From assembly GCF_019308285.1 (NCBI RefSeq), contig NZ_WWEM01000031.1, forward strand, positions 434,001 through 498,000: a DNA stretch of 64,000 nt. Reading direction: 5' to 3'. Below are positions 45,587 through 54,409 of the stretch, one piece after another. The position numbers and the translations under genes are program-made. The stretch comes from Flavobacterium quisquiliarum. GTDB lineage: Bacteria; Bacteroidota; Bacteroidia; Flavobacteriales; Flavobacteriaceae. The notes beneath the pieces were generated by a model. It was given only the letters and a program-made list of their open reading frames with translations. It had not been told where the DNA came from and did no database searches. How positions within the stretch are numbered: position 1 is the first letter of the stretch; the number at the start of each line of letters is the position of its first letter.

Positions 45587-47965
45587 ATGATTACTAAAAG
45601 TACCTGCACCTTTTTCATTTTTATTTTAACGGTTTTCAGTTCTTTCTCTCAGGAAAAATTCACGTTAAGCGGTACAATCATTGACAGCAAAAATAACGAA
45701 ACACTAATTGGAGTTAACCTCTACATTCCAAGCCTAAAAATAGGAACTACCACAAACGAATATGGTTTTTATTCTCTTTCTGCACCAAAAGGAGAATATG
45801 AAATTGAAATCAGCTACGTCGGCTATCAGACCGTTAAAAAGACTATTATTTTAAATCAAAATACTAAAAACAACTTTTCTATTAGCTCAGGCGAAGAGCT
45901 TCAAGAAGTTGTCATTACTGATAATAAAGGAAAAACAAATATCAAGTCGCCCGAAATGAGCGTTAATAAACTTTCTATTTCGACCATCAAAAAAATGCCG
46001 GTTGTTTTAGGCGAAGTGGATGTTCTTAAATCTATTTTATTGCTTCCTGGCGTAACTAATGCAGGCGAAGGGGCTTCTGGATTTAATGTTCGTGGAGGCG
46101 GTGCAGACCAGAACCTGATACTTTTAGATGAAGCTACGATATTCAATTCATCTCACGTATTTGGATTCTTTTCCGTTTTTAACCCAGATGCTATCAAAGA
46201 TTTAAAATTATATAAAGGCGGAATTCCAGCACGATATGGCGGAAGAGCCTCTTCTGTTTTGGATATTTACCAAAAAGACGGCAACAGTAAAGAGTTTCAT
46301 ATGAATGGTGGTATCGGATTAATTTCCAGTCGTCTGCTTGCTGAAGGTCCAATTATAAAAGACAAAGGTTCATTTTTAATAGCAGGAAGAGCTTCTTACG
46401 CTCATTTATTTCTAAAATTTTCGGAGGAAGACAAAGACAACTCAGCATACTTTTATGATTTAAACACTAAATTGAGTTATAAACTTAATGAAAATAATAG
46501 TTTATACTTATCTGGTTATTTTGGCCGTGATGTTTTTAGTTTAAATAAAAGTTTTACCAATACTTATGGAAATTCAATCCTAAATTTGAGATGGAATCAT
46601 TTGTATTCTGATAAACTATTTGCCAACTTGTCTTTAATTTACAGTGATTACTATTACGGCTTAGATCTTGATTTTGTTGGTTTCAATTGGGATTCGGGCA
46701 TTAAAAACTACAATATCAAATATGATTTAAAACATTATCTGTCTGATAAATTCAAATTAAGTTATGGCGTAAACGGAACTTACTACGAATTTAATCCCGG
46801 TACTATAAAACCAACAGGAGAAGATTCAGGAATCAATCCAGATCAATTAGATAAAAAATATGCTTTTGAACCTTCTGTTTACTTAGATGCTGAAAGTCAG
46901 ATATCGCGTAAAATCAATGTTTCTTATGGACTTCGCTACAGCCTTTTTTATAGATTAGGAGCTTCGACAATTAATTATTACGAAAATAATCAGGCCGTAA
47001 CTTTCAATACAGATATGCAGATTTATGAAAAAGGAATTCCAGTTTCTTCAAAATATTTCAGCAAAAACAAAGCCATCAAAAGTTATAATAATTTTGAACC
47101 ACGTTTTTCCATTTCGTATCAGTTAAATGATGATCAGGCCATCAAAGGAAGTTATAACAGAATGGTACAATATCTTCAACTAATTTCAAATACTTCTTCT
47201 CCTACTCCGCTGGATGTCTGGATGCCAAGTGATCAATATATAAAGCCCCAACTTGCTGATCAGGTAGCACTTGGTTATTTTAGGAATATTTATAGCAGTG
47301 ATTATTCACTAGAAGTGGAAACTTATTATAAAGAAATCCAAAACAGACTCGATTACATTGACGGAGCCGATTTAATTGCTAATAATGCAATTGAGCAGGT
47401 TATTTTAAATGGGCAGATGAGATCTTATGGTCTGGAAATCATGGTCAAGAAAAACAAAGGGAAATTTAATGGCTGGATCGCTTATACCATATCAAAATCA
47501 GAACAGCAGACTCCCGGCAGAACATCAGAAGAAACAGGAATTAACAATGGAAAATGGTATGCTTCCGCTTATGATAAAACGCATAATTTAGCGATTACAT
47601 CGGTCTATAACTTAAATGAAAAATGGTCCTTTGGAGCTAACTTTGCTTTACAATCGGGACAGCCTGTATCCTATCCAAATGGACAGTATGAATATCTCGG
47701 AATTACTGTTCCAAGTTATGGATTACGAAACGAAAACAGACTTCCTGCATATCATCATTTAGATGTTTCTGCAACTTTTACTCCGAGAAAAAATAAAGAC
47801 CGAAATTGGAAAGGCGAATGGGTTTTCAGTATTTATAATCTTTACAACCGAATGAATGCGGCATCGATTAACTTTAGACAAAATGTAGACACAGGTGCCA
47901 ACGAAGCAGTACAATTGTCTATTTTTGGAATTGTTCCAGCGGTAAGTTATAATTTCAAATTTTAA
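45587..47965 (+). CDS. TonB-dependent receptor with carboxypeptidase-like N-terminal domain
   Basis: A 792-residue outer-membrane receptor that imports a ligand with energy from TonB. A signal peptide ends near VFSSFSQ. A CarboxypepD_reg-like domain (about residues 25-105: LSGTIIDSKNNETLIGVNLY, GEYEIEISYVGYQTVKK) is followed by the plug (VVLGEVDVLKSILLLPGVTN, GFNVRGGGADQNLILLDEAT) and a 22-strand barrel closing VPAVSYNFKF. A DUF4249 lipoprotein gene follows after 30 bp; this pairing is typical of bacteroidetes. The substrate is not known, and no SusD is present. Confidence 0.92.
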   Translation: MITKSTCTFFIFILTVFSSFSQEKFTLSGTIIDSKNNETLIGVNLYIPSLKIGTTTNEYGFYSLSAPKGEYEIEISYVGYQTVKKTIILNQNTKNNFSISSGEELQEVVITDNKGKTNIKSPEMSVNKLSISTIKKMPVVLGEVDVLKSILLLPGVTNAGEGASGFNVRGGGADQNLILLDEATIFNSSHVFGFFSVFNPDAIKDLKLYKGGIPARYGGRASSVLDIYQKDGNSKEFHMNGGIGLISSRLLAEGPIIKDKGSFLIAGRASYAHLFLKFSEEDKDNSAYFYDLNTKLSYKLNENNSLYLSGYFGRDVFSLNKSFTNTYGNSILNLRWNHLYSDKLFANLSLIYSDYYYGLDLDFVGFNWDSGIKNYNIKYDLKHYLSDKFKLSYGVNGTYYEFNPGTIKPTGEDSGINPDQLDKKYAFEPSVYLDAESQISRKINVSYGLRYSLFYRLGASTINYYENNQAVTFNTDMQIYEKGIPVSSKYFSKNKAIKSYNNFEPRFSISYQLNDDQAIKGSYNRMVQYLQLISNTSSPTPLDVWMPSDQYIKPQLADQVALGYFRNIYSSDYSLEVETYYKEIQNRLDYIDGADLIANNAIEQVILNGQMRSYGLEIMVKKNKGKFNGWIAYTISKSEQQTPGRTSEETGINNGKWYASAYDKTHNLAITSVYNLNEKWSFGANFALQSGQPVSYPNGQYEYLGITVPSYGLRNENRLPAYHHLDVSATFTPRKNKDRNWKGEWVFSIYNLYNRMNAASINFRQNVDTGANEAVQLSIFGIVPAVSYNFKF

Positions 47966-47995
47966 AGATTCAATTCCGAAATTAAAAATACAAGT

Positions 47996-48817
47996 ATGAA
48001 AAAGTTAGTTTTTTTAATAGCATTTTTTACTTCTCTCTTCTTAGCAAGCTGTGAAGATGTTGTGGATGTTAACTTAGATACCGCTCCTCCAAAATTAGTT
48101 GTTGAAGCCGTAATAAATTGGGAAAAAGGTACTAGTGGAAGACAGCAGGTTATTAAATTAACAACCACAACAGGTTATTTTGACAATCAAATTCCCATTG
48201 TTACAGGAGCTGTAGTTTATGTAAAAAACAGTAAAAACCAAAAATTTAATTTTGTCGAATTAAATAAATCTGGTCGCTATGTCTGTAATGATTTCAAACC
48301 TGTAATTAACGAAGAATATACTCTTACAGTTGTAAGTCAAGGAAATACTTATACCGCGACAGAAATCCTCAAATCCGTTGCTCCAATTACCAGAATAGAA
48401 CAAAAGAACAATGGAGGTTTTACAGGACAGGATATTGAAATAAGAACTTACTTTACTGATCCAGGAGACGAAGAAAATTATTATTTATTTAAGTATGTTT
48501 ATCCAAATAAAGTCACTTCTAATTTCTATGTCTCTGAGGATAAATTTTATCAAGGAAATGAGATTTTCAGTACTACAGATGACGAGGATTTAAAAGCCGG
48601 CAATGAGATTGAAGTAACACATTACGGAATTTCTAAACAATATTACAATTACATGAACATTCTGGTTGGCATTGCCGGAACCAATGTTGGAGGTCCATTT
48701 CAATCGCCTCCAGCAACTGTAAGGGGAAATATCATTAATGCAACAGATAAAAATAATTATCCTTTGGGTTATTTTTCCCTTAGCGAGAGTGATTCACAAA
48801 AATATACTATAAAATAA
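47996..48817 (+). CDS. DUF4249 domain-containing lipoprotein
   Basis: A 273-residue lipoprotein (LIAFFTSLFLASCED, Cys about residue 19). The DUF4249 pattern is clear: VVDVNLDTAPPKLVVEAVIN, an immunoglobulin-like strand region KLTTTTGYFDNQIPIVTGA, GRYVCNDFKPVINEEYTLTV, and a C-terminal NPLGYF-like YPLGYFSLSESDS. Such proteins are partners of the TonB-dependent receptor encoded just upstream and are thought to act at the cell surface as binding or lid subunits. Confidence 0.88.
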   Translation: MKKLVFLIAFFTSLFLASCEDVVDVNLDTAPPKLVVEAVINWEKGTSGRQQVIKLTTTTGYFDNQIPIVTGAVVYVKNSKNQKFNFVELNKSGRYVCNDFKPVINEEYTLTVVSQGNTYTATEILKSVAPITRIEQKNNGGFTGQDIEIRTYFTDPGDEENYYLFKYVYPNKVTSNFYVSEDKFYQGNEIFSTTDDEDLKAGNEIEVTHYGISKQYYNYMNILVGIAGTNVGGPFQSPPATVRGNIINATDKNNYPLGYFSLSESDSQKYTIK

Positions 48818-49302
48818 TGATGCAGCCAGTTATCAAAACCTTAACCGAAAAAAAGCTTATCGGCCACTCTATTGAAATGTCTTTTATAGAAAATAAAACT
48901 TTTCAATTATGGAGCGGTTTTATGCCGAAAAGAAAAGAAATAAAAAATGCAGCAAATGCTAATTTATATTCTTTAGAAGTTTATAACGAAAATCATTTTG
49001 ACAATTTTGATCCTAAAGAAAGTTTCGAAAAATGGGCCGCTGTAGAGGTTTCTGATTTTGAAAATATCCCAGAAGAAATGAAAACTTTAATTATTCCAAC
49101 TGGTTTATACGCTGTTTTTCTTCATTTAGGCCCTGCAACAGAAGCTCATAAAACGTATCATCATATTTTTGCAGAATGGCTTCCAAACTCAGAATATGTG
49201 GTAGATGAAAGACCTCATTTTGCTGTAATGGATGAAAAATACAAAAAAGATGATCCTAATTCGGAAGAAGAAGTATGGATTCCAATAAAAAACAGAAATT
49301 GA
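48817..49302 (+). CDS. GyrI-like small-molecule-binding protein
   Basis: A 161-residue protein of the GyrI-like/effector-binding (SOUL-like) fold with no DNA-binding domain: TLTEKKLIGHSIEMSF, FWSGFMPKRKEI-type LWSGFMPKRKEI, FEKWAAVEVSDFENIPEEMK, LIIPTGLYAVFLHLGPATEA and HIFAEWLPNSEYVVDERPHF. It may bind a ligand or a protein. The start overlaps the stop of the DUF4249 gene by one base; an ATG at 48820 is equally possible. Confidence 0.82.
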   Translation: MMQPVIKTLTEKKLIGHSIEMSFIENKTFQLWSGFMPKRKEIKNAANANLYSLEVYNENHFDNFDPKESFEKWAAVEVSDFENIPEEMKTLIIPTGLYAVFLHLGPATEAHKTYHHIFAEWLPNSEYVVDERPHFAVMDEKYKKDDPNSEEEVWIPIKNRN

Positions 49303-49345
49303 TTTTCTGCTCCAAATATTCTTCATAATTTACAGCTAAAAAAAT

Positions 49346-49789
49346 ATGCTAATTCATACCTTAAAAATACTTTTCAATCGAGATTTGGATAAACTAAAAT
49401 TCGAAATTGAATCTTATGAAAATGAGAACTCTATTTGGATTATCGATAAAAACATATCCAATTCAGCAGGAAATCTCTGTCTTCATTTAATGGGAAACCT
49501 AAATACTTATATTGGAGCAGAAATTGGAAAAACAGGATATATTAGAAATCGTCCTTTAGAATTTTCTTTAAAAGATATTCCAAGATCAGAATTAATCCAG
49601 AAAATCGAAGACACAATCATTGTAGTAAATAATGCCCTGGATACTTTAACAGAAGCTGATTTAGAATCAATTTATCCTCAGATTGTTTTTGAAAAAGAAA
49701 TGACTACTGGATTTTTTCTCGTTCATCTTTCTACCCATTTAGCGTATCATTTAGGACAAATTAATTACCATAGAAGATTACTCGATTAA
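49346..49789 (+). CDS. DinB-like (DUF1572-type) protein
   Basis: A 147-residue four-helix-bundle protein. The metal-binding His pattern of DinB/YfiT superfamily members appears in NLCLHLMGNLNTYIG and HLSTHLAYHLGQINYHRRLL. Family members act as thiol- or metal-dependent transferases, or are induced by DNA damage; the substrate is unknown. It lies 43 bp after the GyrI-like gene, same strand, and could share its transcript. Confidence 0.82.
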   Translation: MLIHTLKILFNRDLDKLKFEIESYENENSIWIIDKNISNSAGNLCLHLMGNLNTYIGAEIGKTGYIRNRPLEFSLKDIPRSELIQKIEDTIIVVNNALDTLTEADLESIYPQIVFEKEMTTGFFLVHLSTHLAYHLGQINYHRRLLD

Positions 49790-49886
49790 CCAAAAAACGG
49801 TTAAAACAATAAAACCTCAACATATGTAAATGTTTTAAGAATTAGAATTACGAAACCTTTGTACTCTTAATTTTAATTCTTAAAAC

Positions 49887-50342
49887 ATGAAACATTTAAT
49901 TGTACTTGCATTATGCCTTTGTGCATTTCAAACCAAAGCACAGACTTTCAAAAATCCTGATTCTTTATTCGATCCTAGTCCGTATGGTTTCAGTCACGCC
50001 TCCTCTGTAAAAACACCCGGAGAACTGATTTATATTTCGGGTCAGAGCGGCGGTTTGGGTAAAGAACATATCTTAAGTTCAGACTTTAGAGAACAAGTCC
50101 AGACAGCTTTAAAAAACCTGACAACGGTTTTAAACAGTTATGAGCTAAAACCAGAAAATGTGATGAAAATTACAGTTCTAATTGTAGATCATTCATCAGA
50201 AAAACTAAAAATATGGGAAGAAGAAATTAGTAAAACATGGAAAAAGAAACCTTTTCCTGCCAGTACTTTAATTCCAGTTCCAAGATTAGCACTTGACAAA
50301 ATGCAGATAGAAGTTGACGCTGTTGCTTTTAAAGCTAATTAA
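49887..50342 (+). CDS. RidA/YjgF-family protein with signal peptide
   Basis: A 151-residue Rid domain: GELIYISGQSGGLGKEH, EQVQTALKNLTTVLNSYELK, VMKITVLIVDH, FPASTLIPVPRLALDKMQIE with the closing VDAVAF. The RidA catalytic arginine region is kept as VPRLA. A Sec signal peptide (LIVLALCLCAFQTKAQ) directs it to the periplasm, unlike the cytoplasmic enamine/imine deaminases. Its job outside the cytoplasm is not known. Confidence 0.82.
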   Translation: MKHLIVLALCLCAFQTKAQTFKNPDSLFDPSPYGFSHASSVKTPGELIYISGQSGGLGKEHILSSDFREQVQTALKNLTTVLNSYELKPENVMKITVLIVDHSSEKLKIWEEEISKTWKKKPFPASTLIPVPRLALDKMQIEVDAVAFKAN

Positions 50343-50409
50343 ACAAACGCATCTCCAGTCAAAGTCCATAACTTTCGTACATTTACGGCATATTTAAAAT
50401 CAACTCTAA

Positions 50410-51072
50410 ATGTCTTCACACCATATTGTCCGCGATGATCAAGAACCTGCCTTAATAATTGCCAACGGAGCGGCCTGCGATCCCGAATTATTAGGTCAAT
50501 TGCTAGAATGGTCTCCGCTTGTTATTGTGTTAGATTCTGCCATTGAAAGAGTAATTGAATTGGGCATTAAAGTCGATGTACTCTTAGGAGATTTTGATCG
50601 TGGTTTCGATCCAGAAGCTTATAAAACCTCTCAATATCCTATTGAGATTGTTCATACGCCAGATCAAGACAAAACCGATTTAGAAAAAGCTTTCGATTAT
50701 TTAATTGAAAGAAAAATTCCCGCCGTAAACGTAGTTTGGGCAACTGGAAAACGTGCTGATCATACTATAACAAACCTAACAAATATTGTTCGTTACAGAA
50801 ATTTATTGAAAATCGTAATTCTTGACGATCATTCAAAAATATTTCTGTTACCATCAAAATTTGAGAAATGGTACACAGCCAAAACTCCAATTTCATTAAT
50901 TCCCATTGGTGTGGTAAACGGAATTTATTCTACAAATTTAAAATACGAATTAAACAATGACACGCTTACAATGGGTTATAGAACCGGAAGCAGCAACTCT
51001 GTCGAAAAAGATGGGATCGTAACTATTTCACATACAAATGGAGATTTACTATTAATGGAGTGTTTTGATTAG
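50410..51072 (+). CDS. Thiamine pyrophosphokinase-like protein
   Basis: A 220-residue protein with the thiamine pyrophosphokinase pattern: ALIIANGAACDPELLGQLLE, VLLGDFDRGFD (GDxDS-like, here GDFDR), TPDQDKTDLEKAFDYL, VVWATGKRADHTITNL, and a C-terminal beta domain (ISLIPIGVVNGIYSTNLKYE). It would convert thiamine to thiamine pyrophosphate with ATP. The motif variant GDFDR is common in bacteroidetes homologues. No other thi gene is adjacent. Confidence 0.82.
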   Translation: MSSHHIVRDDQEPALIIANGAACDPELLGQLLEWSPLVIVLDSAIERVIELGIKVDVLLGDFDRGFDPEAYKTSQYPIEIVHTPDQDKTDLEKAFDYLIERKIPAVNVVWATGKRADHTITNLTNIVRYRNLLKIVILDDHSKIFLLPSKFEKWYTAKTPISLIPIGVVNGIYSTNLKYELNNDTLTMGYRTGSSNSVEKDGIVTISHTNGDLLLMECFD

Positions 51073-51452
51073 GAATGCTTAAAGAGCCACTAAGTTTAAA
51101 ATATATTTGTAAAGAAATGAACCGTTCCTACGGAACTCTTTTGAAGATCTTCAATTTATTTCAACGGATTAAAATCAATTGCTACAATATTTGCCATTCC
51201 TACGGAATTTGATTGAAAGCATAAAAGAGCCATTAGGCTCGAACAATTTTGTAGAGCCGGATTTCAATCTGGTTTAAATAACAGCCCACCAGAATTAAAG
51301 AGCCGTAGGTTCGATACATATTCCGCAATAAGATGAGCCGTTCCTAAGGAACTTTTTTCTATCTACAATCCTAATTCAACGGATTAAAATCCGTTGCTAC
51401 AAAATTGATTGCTCCTACGGATCTTTCTTTTAATTCTCAAAAAAGGAATACC
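51073..51452. repeat. Cluster of dispersed intergenic repeats
   Basis: About 380 bp without a gene. It holds two copies of AACGGATTAAAATC (51173 and about 51382), several of CCGTTCCTACGGAACT type (about 51122, 51196, 51333), and AGAGCC-type short repeats (51081, 51227, 51252, 51299). They occur in both orientations, with fragments such as TTGCTACAA beside them. It looks like a pile-up of REP-like elements. A TATATTTG box at about 51101 leads to no ORF of note. Confidence 0.65.
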
Positions 51453-51460
51453 TATCTTTG
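51453..51460 (+). promoter_or_regulatory. rlmF: -7 promoter box of rlmF
   Basis: TATCTTTG, 17 bp before the ATG at 51478, just after the repeat cluster. Confidence 0.6.
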
Positions 51461-51477
51461 CACCGAAATCAATAGAA

Positions 51478-52428
51478 ATGAAAGCAGAAAACAATTCACA
51501 AAAAGATAATTTACACCCAAGAAATTTTCATCGTTCACGTTATGATTTTGAATTACTTATTTCTAATTGTCCTGCATTAAAAGCTTTTGTTTCTGTCAAT
51601 AAACACGGAATTGAAACGGTTGATTTCAGTAATCCGCTTGCCGTAAAAACTTTGAATAAAGCTTTACTTCAAACGTATTACGGAATTGAAAACTGGGATA
51701 TTCCTAAAAATTATCTTTGCCCGCCAATTCCTGGACGAGCAGATTATATTCATTATATAGCCGATTTATTAGCAGAAACCAACAACAATCAAATTCCTGA
51801 AACGCCTCATGTCTTAGGTTTAGACATCGGAACAGGTGCAAATTTAATCTATCCGATATTAGGGAATTCGATTTACAACTGGAGTTTTGTTGGAACCGAT
51901 ATTGATCAAAAAGCGATTGAAAATTGCAGTAAAATTATCGAAGCCAATCCAAAACTCATAGATTCAATAAGTTTACAACAGCAGACAGAATCGAGATTTA
52001 TTTTTAAAAATATTATCACACCCGAAGATCGTTTTGCTTTCACGATGTGCAATCCGCCTTTTCATGCTTCAGCCGAAGAAGCGAACAAAAGCACTTCTCG
52101 AAAAGTTTCTAATCTTAATCCGAAAGAAAAAAGAAACACCAATCCTGTTTTAAACTTTGGCGGTCAAAATGCCGAATTATGGTGCAATGGTGGCGAAATC
52201 GGATTTGTAACCCAAATGATTTACGAAAGCGCCAAATATCCATCGCAAGTTTTATGGTTTACGACTTTGGTTTCTAAAAAAGAGAACCTTGCTTCGATTT
52301 ATAAAATCCTGAAAAAAGTAAACGCCGCTTCGGTAAAAACAATCGAAATGTCGCAAGGACAGAAAAACAGCAGAATTGTGGCTTGGAGTTTTTTTAATAG
52401 TTCTGAGCAAAGCTGTTGGAAATTTTAA
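51478..52428 (+). CDS. rlmF: 23S rRNA (adenine1618-N6)-methyltransferase
   Basis: RlmF methylates A1618 of 23S rRNA. Family segments: NLHPRNFHRSRYDFELLISN, DFSNPLAVKTLNKALL, GIENWDIPKNYLCPPIPGRA with DYIHY, SAM-binding LGLDIGTGANLIYPILG and catalytic MCNPPFHAS (NPPF motif). The downstream part GGEIGFVTQMIYESAKY is typical. About 316 residues from ATG 51478; the longer frame to 51409 lies in repeats and covers the promoter, so it was rejected. Confidence 0.92.
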   Translation: MKAENNSQKDNLHPRNFHRSRYDFELLISNCPALKAFVSVNKHGIETVDFSNPLAVKTLNKALLQTYYGIENWDIPKNYLCPPIPGRADYIHYIADLLAETNNNQIPETPHVLGLDIGTGANLIYPILGNSIYNWSFVGTDIDQKAIENCSKIIEANPKLIDSISLQQQTESRFIFKNIITPEDRFAFTMCNPPFHASAEEANKSTSRKVSNLNPKEKRNTNPVLNFGGQNAELWCNGGEIGFVTQMIYESAKYPSQVLWFTTLVSKKENLASIYKILKKVNAASVKTIEMSQGQKNSRIVAWSFFNSSEQSCWKF

Positions 52429-52486
52429 GACTTTCAAAACCAATAGTATTGGTTATCTTTTGTAACTTCGATTAAATTATGCAATC

Positions 52487-52714
52487 ATGAACACTCTTGA
52501 ACTTAAAACTATTTTAATTTCTGAAATTGAAAAAATTGATGATGATCAATTTTTATCAGCGTTAAAAACAATTTTAGATAGTCGCAAAACTCCTATCAAT
52601 TATTCTGAAAGATATAATGAAGATTTAAAAGTTGCCGAAGAAGATATTCAAAATGGTAATTATTATTCTCATAATGAAATTAAGGATCAAATTGAGCAAT
52701 GGAAAAAGAAATAA
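52487..52714 (+). CDS. Antitoxin-like protein of a type II toxin-antitoxin pair
   Basis: A 75-residue acidic protein (LELKTILISEIEKIDDDQFL, EDLKVAEEDIQNGNYYSHNE) whose C-terminal half is of the kind seen in small antitoxins paired with RelE/ParE toxins in bacteroidetes. No helix-turn-helix or ribbon-helix-helix is obvious. Its end overlaps the toxin gene by 16 bp, so the two are translationally coupled. Confidence 0.75.
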   Translation: MNTLELKTILISEIEKIDDDQFLSALKTILDSRKTPINYSERYNEDLKVAEEDIQNGNYYSHNEIKDQIEQWKKK

Positions 52715-53001
52715 TTTGGTCTAAAACAGCTCAAAATCAACTTGAAAAAATCTACTTTCATATATTTAAAGAATCGAAGAGCAAAAATATTTCTAACAAG
52801 GTAATAGAAACAATTTACAACTCTGTTACAATCTTAAGAACAAACTGGGAAATTTATGAATTGGATGAAATGAAAATTTCAAACAATGGAGATTACCGTG
52901 CGTATGAAATTTACAGCTATAGAATATCTTATAAGATAACCTCAAAAGAAATTCATATTTTAAGAATTCGACATACAAGTCGTAATCCTAAAAAACTGTA
53001 A
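52699..53001 (+). CDS. RelE/ParE-family toxin
   Basis: A 100-residue basic protein with the RelE/ParE fold pattern: IIWSKTAQNQLEKIYFHIFK, helical region, YRAYEIYSYRISYKITSKEI and a C-terminal HILRIRHTSRNPKK. Conserved late Arg and His residues (LRIRHTSRNP) suit ParE-like toxins, which act on gyrase or mRNA. It overlaps the antitoxin gene by 16 bp. Confidence 0.85.
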   Translation: MEKEIIWSKTAQNQLEKIYFHIFKESKSKNISNKVIETIYNSVTILRTNWEIYELDEMKISNNGDYRAYEIYSYRISYKITSKEIHILRIRHTSRNPKKL

Positions 53002-53102
53002 TCATTTACCAAAACATCATAATGATCTGATTTCCAAACCAAAACCTTGATTTTATAAATAGCTTTTGCTACATTTATTGTAAACTATTTAAAATCAATA
53101 TT

Positions 53103-53339
53103 ATGGCAGAATACATTGGTTATCTCGCATCTGTTTTTATTGTCGGCGGTTTTTTATTGAAAAACCTTAGAACAATCCGATTTATTAATATGTTTGGCTG
53201 TATCTGCTTTGTAATTTATGGCATCTTTCTAAACGATTATCGAGATCTCAATCAATGGCTTTGGCCGGTTATTATTCCAAATGCCATTTTAGCTTTTGTA
53301 CAGATTTATTATCTGACTTCCAAAAAGGATAAATCTTAA
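53103..53339 (+). CDS. Small membrane protein (YgjV-like)
   Basis: 78 residues with three hydrophobic segments (IGYLASVFIVGGFLL, FINMFGCICFVIYGIFL, WPVIIPNAILAFVQIYYL). Resembles the YgjV/CBU_0592 family of small inner-membrane proteins, in part a half-unit like SWEET-type sugar transporters. The function is not known. It stands alone. Confidence 0.7.
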   Translation: MAEYIGYLASVFIVGGFLLKNLRTIRFINMFGCICFVIYGIFLNDYRDLNQWLWPVIIPNAILAFVQIYYLTSKKDKS

Positions 53340-53424
53340 AATTATGATATTTTAAAATAAAATTCTGATACGTTTTCTGCTTACGATAATCGTAACTTTA
53401 AGCTTAAAATAGAATTTTATCACT

Positions 53425-54363
53425 ATGTTAAAACAATGTTCCAGACTAATTATCGTATTATTTTTAATCACAAGTTGTGCTTCTAAAAAAGTAAAATTTG
53501 AAGATTATGTTTTTAAAACCAAAAGCGAAGAACAGAAATACCAAACTGCCTACGACAAAGCCCTAAAACTTTGGAATATTCCTTATACAGAAGAAGATGT
53601 AAAGACAACTTTTGGAACAGCACATGTTATTATTGCTGGCCCTAAAAATGGAAAAGATCTGGTTTTACTCCACGGAATGGACGCCAGCTCTACGATGTGG
53701 TATCCAAATATTAAAGCTTTTACCAAAAATCATCGAGTTTATGCCATTGATTTTATAATGGAACCCAACAAATCCAATTTAACAGCAAAACCACTTTCAT
53801 CAAAAGATATTCTTGCTTTTTACAATGAAGTTTTTGATCACTATAAATTAAAGAAATTTGATATTATTGGTGCTTCAAGAGGCGGCTGGATTGCTACATT
53901 ATTAGCAACTCAAAAACCAAATTCTATTGATAAAATCGTTTTATTAAGTCCGGCGCAGACTTTTAAATTTATTGATCAAGTCGGAAAAACGACTTCGGCT
54001 TTAATGCTGAAACTTTTTCCAAGTGAAAAGAAATTCGGAAAAACATTAAAGACTTTTTCTACACATCCGGAAAACATTAGTGTTATTTATAAAAGACAGT
54101 TTTATTTAGCCAATAAATATTCAAAATCGAATTCAAGCATGCTTAAAATGATGCCTTTTTCTCAAAAAGAATTAGAATCCATTACAAATCCCGTTTTGGT
54201 TTTAATTGGAGATAAAGATGTCATTAATTCGGAAGAAAGTTTAGAAAGGGCACAAAAATATCTGGTCAATTGTAAAACCAAAACAGTAAAAGATGCTGGA
54301 CATTTTTTAACAATCGACCAGCCTAAAATCATTAATGATGTCGTTATTAATTTTTTAGATTAG
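53425..54363 (+). CDS. Alpha/beta hydrolase lipoprotein
   Basis: A 312-residue hydrolase with a lipobox (LFLITSCASK). Fold elements: LVLLHGMDASSTMWYPNIKA, YAIDFIMEPNKS, nucleophile elbow GASRGGWIA (Ser151), acidic LIGDKDVINSEES and His in DAGHFLTIDQPK. It is exported, probably anchored to the outer or inner membrane, and the full catalytic triad is present. It lies 46 bp before uvrB on the same strand. Confidence 0.85.
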   Translation: MLKQCSRLIIVLFLITSCASKKVKFEDYVFKTKSEEQKYQTAYDKALKLWNIPYTEEDVKTTFGTAHVIIAGPKNGKDLVLLHGMDASSTMWYPNIKAFTKNHRVYAIDFIMEPNKSNLTAKPLSSKDILAFYNEVFDHYKLKKFDIIGASRGGWIATLLATQKPNSIDKIVLLSPAQTFKFIDQVGKTTSALMLKLFPSEKKFGKTLKTFSTHPENISVIYKRQFYLANKYSKSNSSMLKMMPFSQKELESITNPVLVLIGDKDVINSEESLERAQKYLVNCKTKTVKDAGHFLTIDQPKIINDVVINFLD

Positions 54364-54409
54364 CGTACAAACTTCGTATCTTTACAAACCTAATTTTCAT
54401 CAGCAACAA

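Noticed and set aside
51299-51330. Possible tRNA remnant (GGTTCGATAC-like arm)
   Set aside because: No acceptor stem or anticodon arm could be found around it; it belongs to the repeat cluster.
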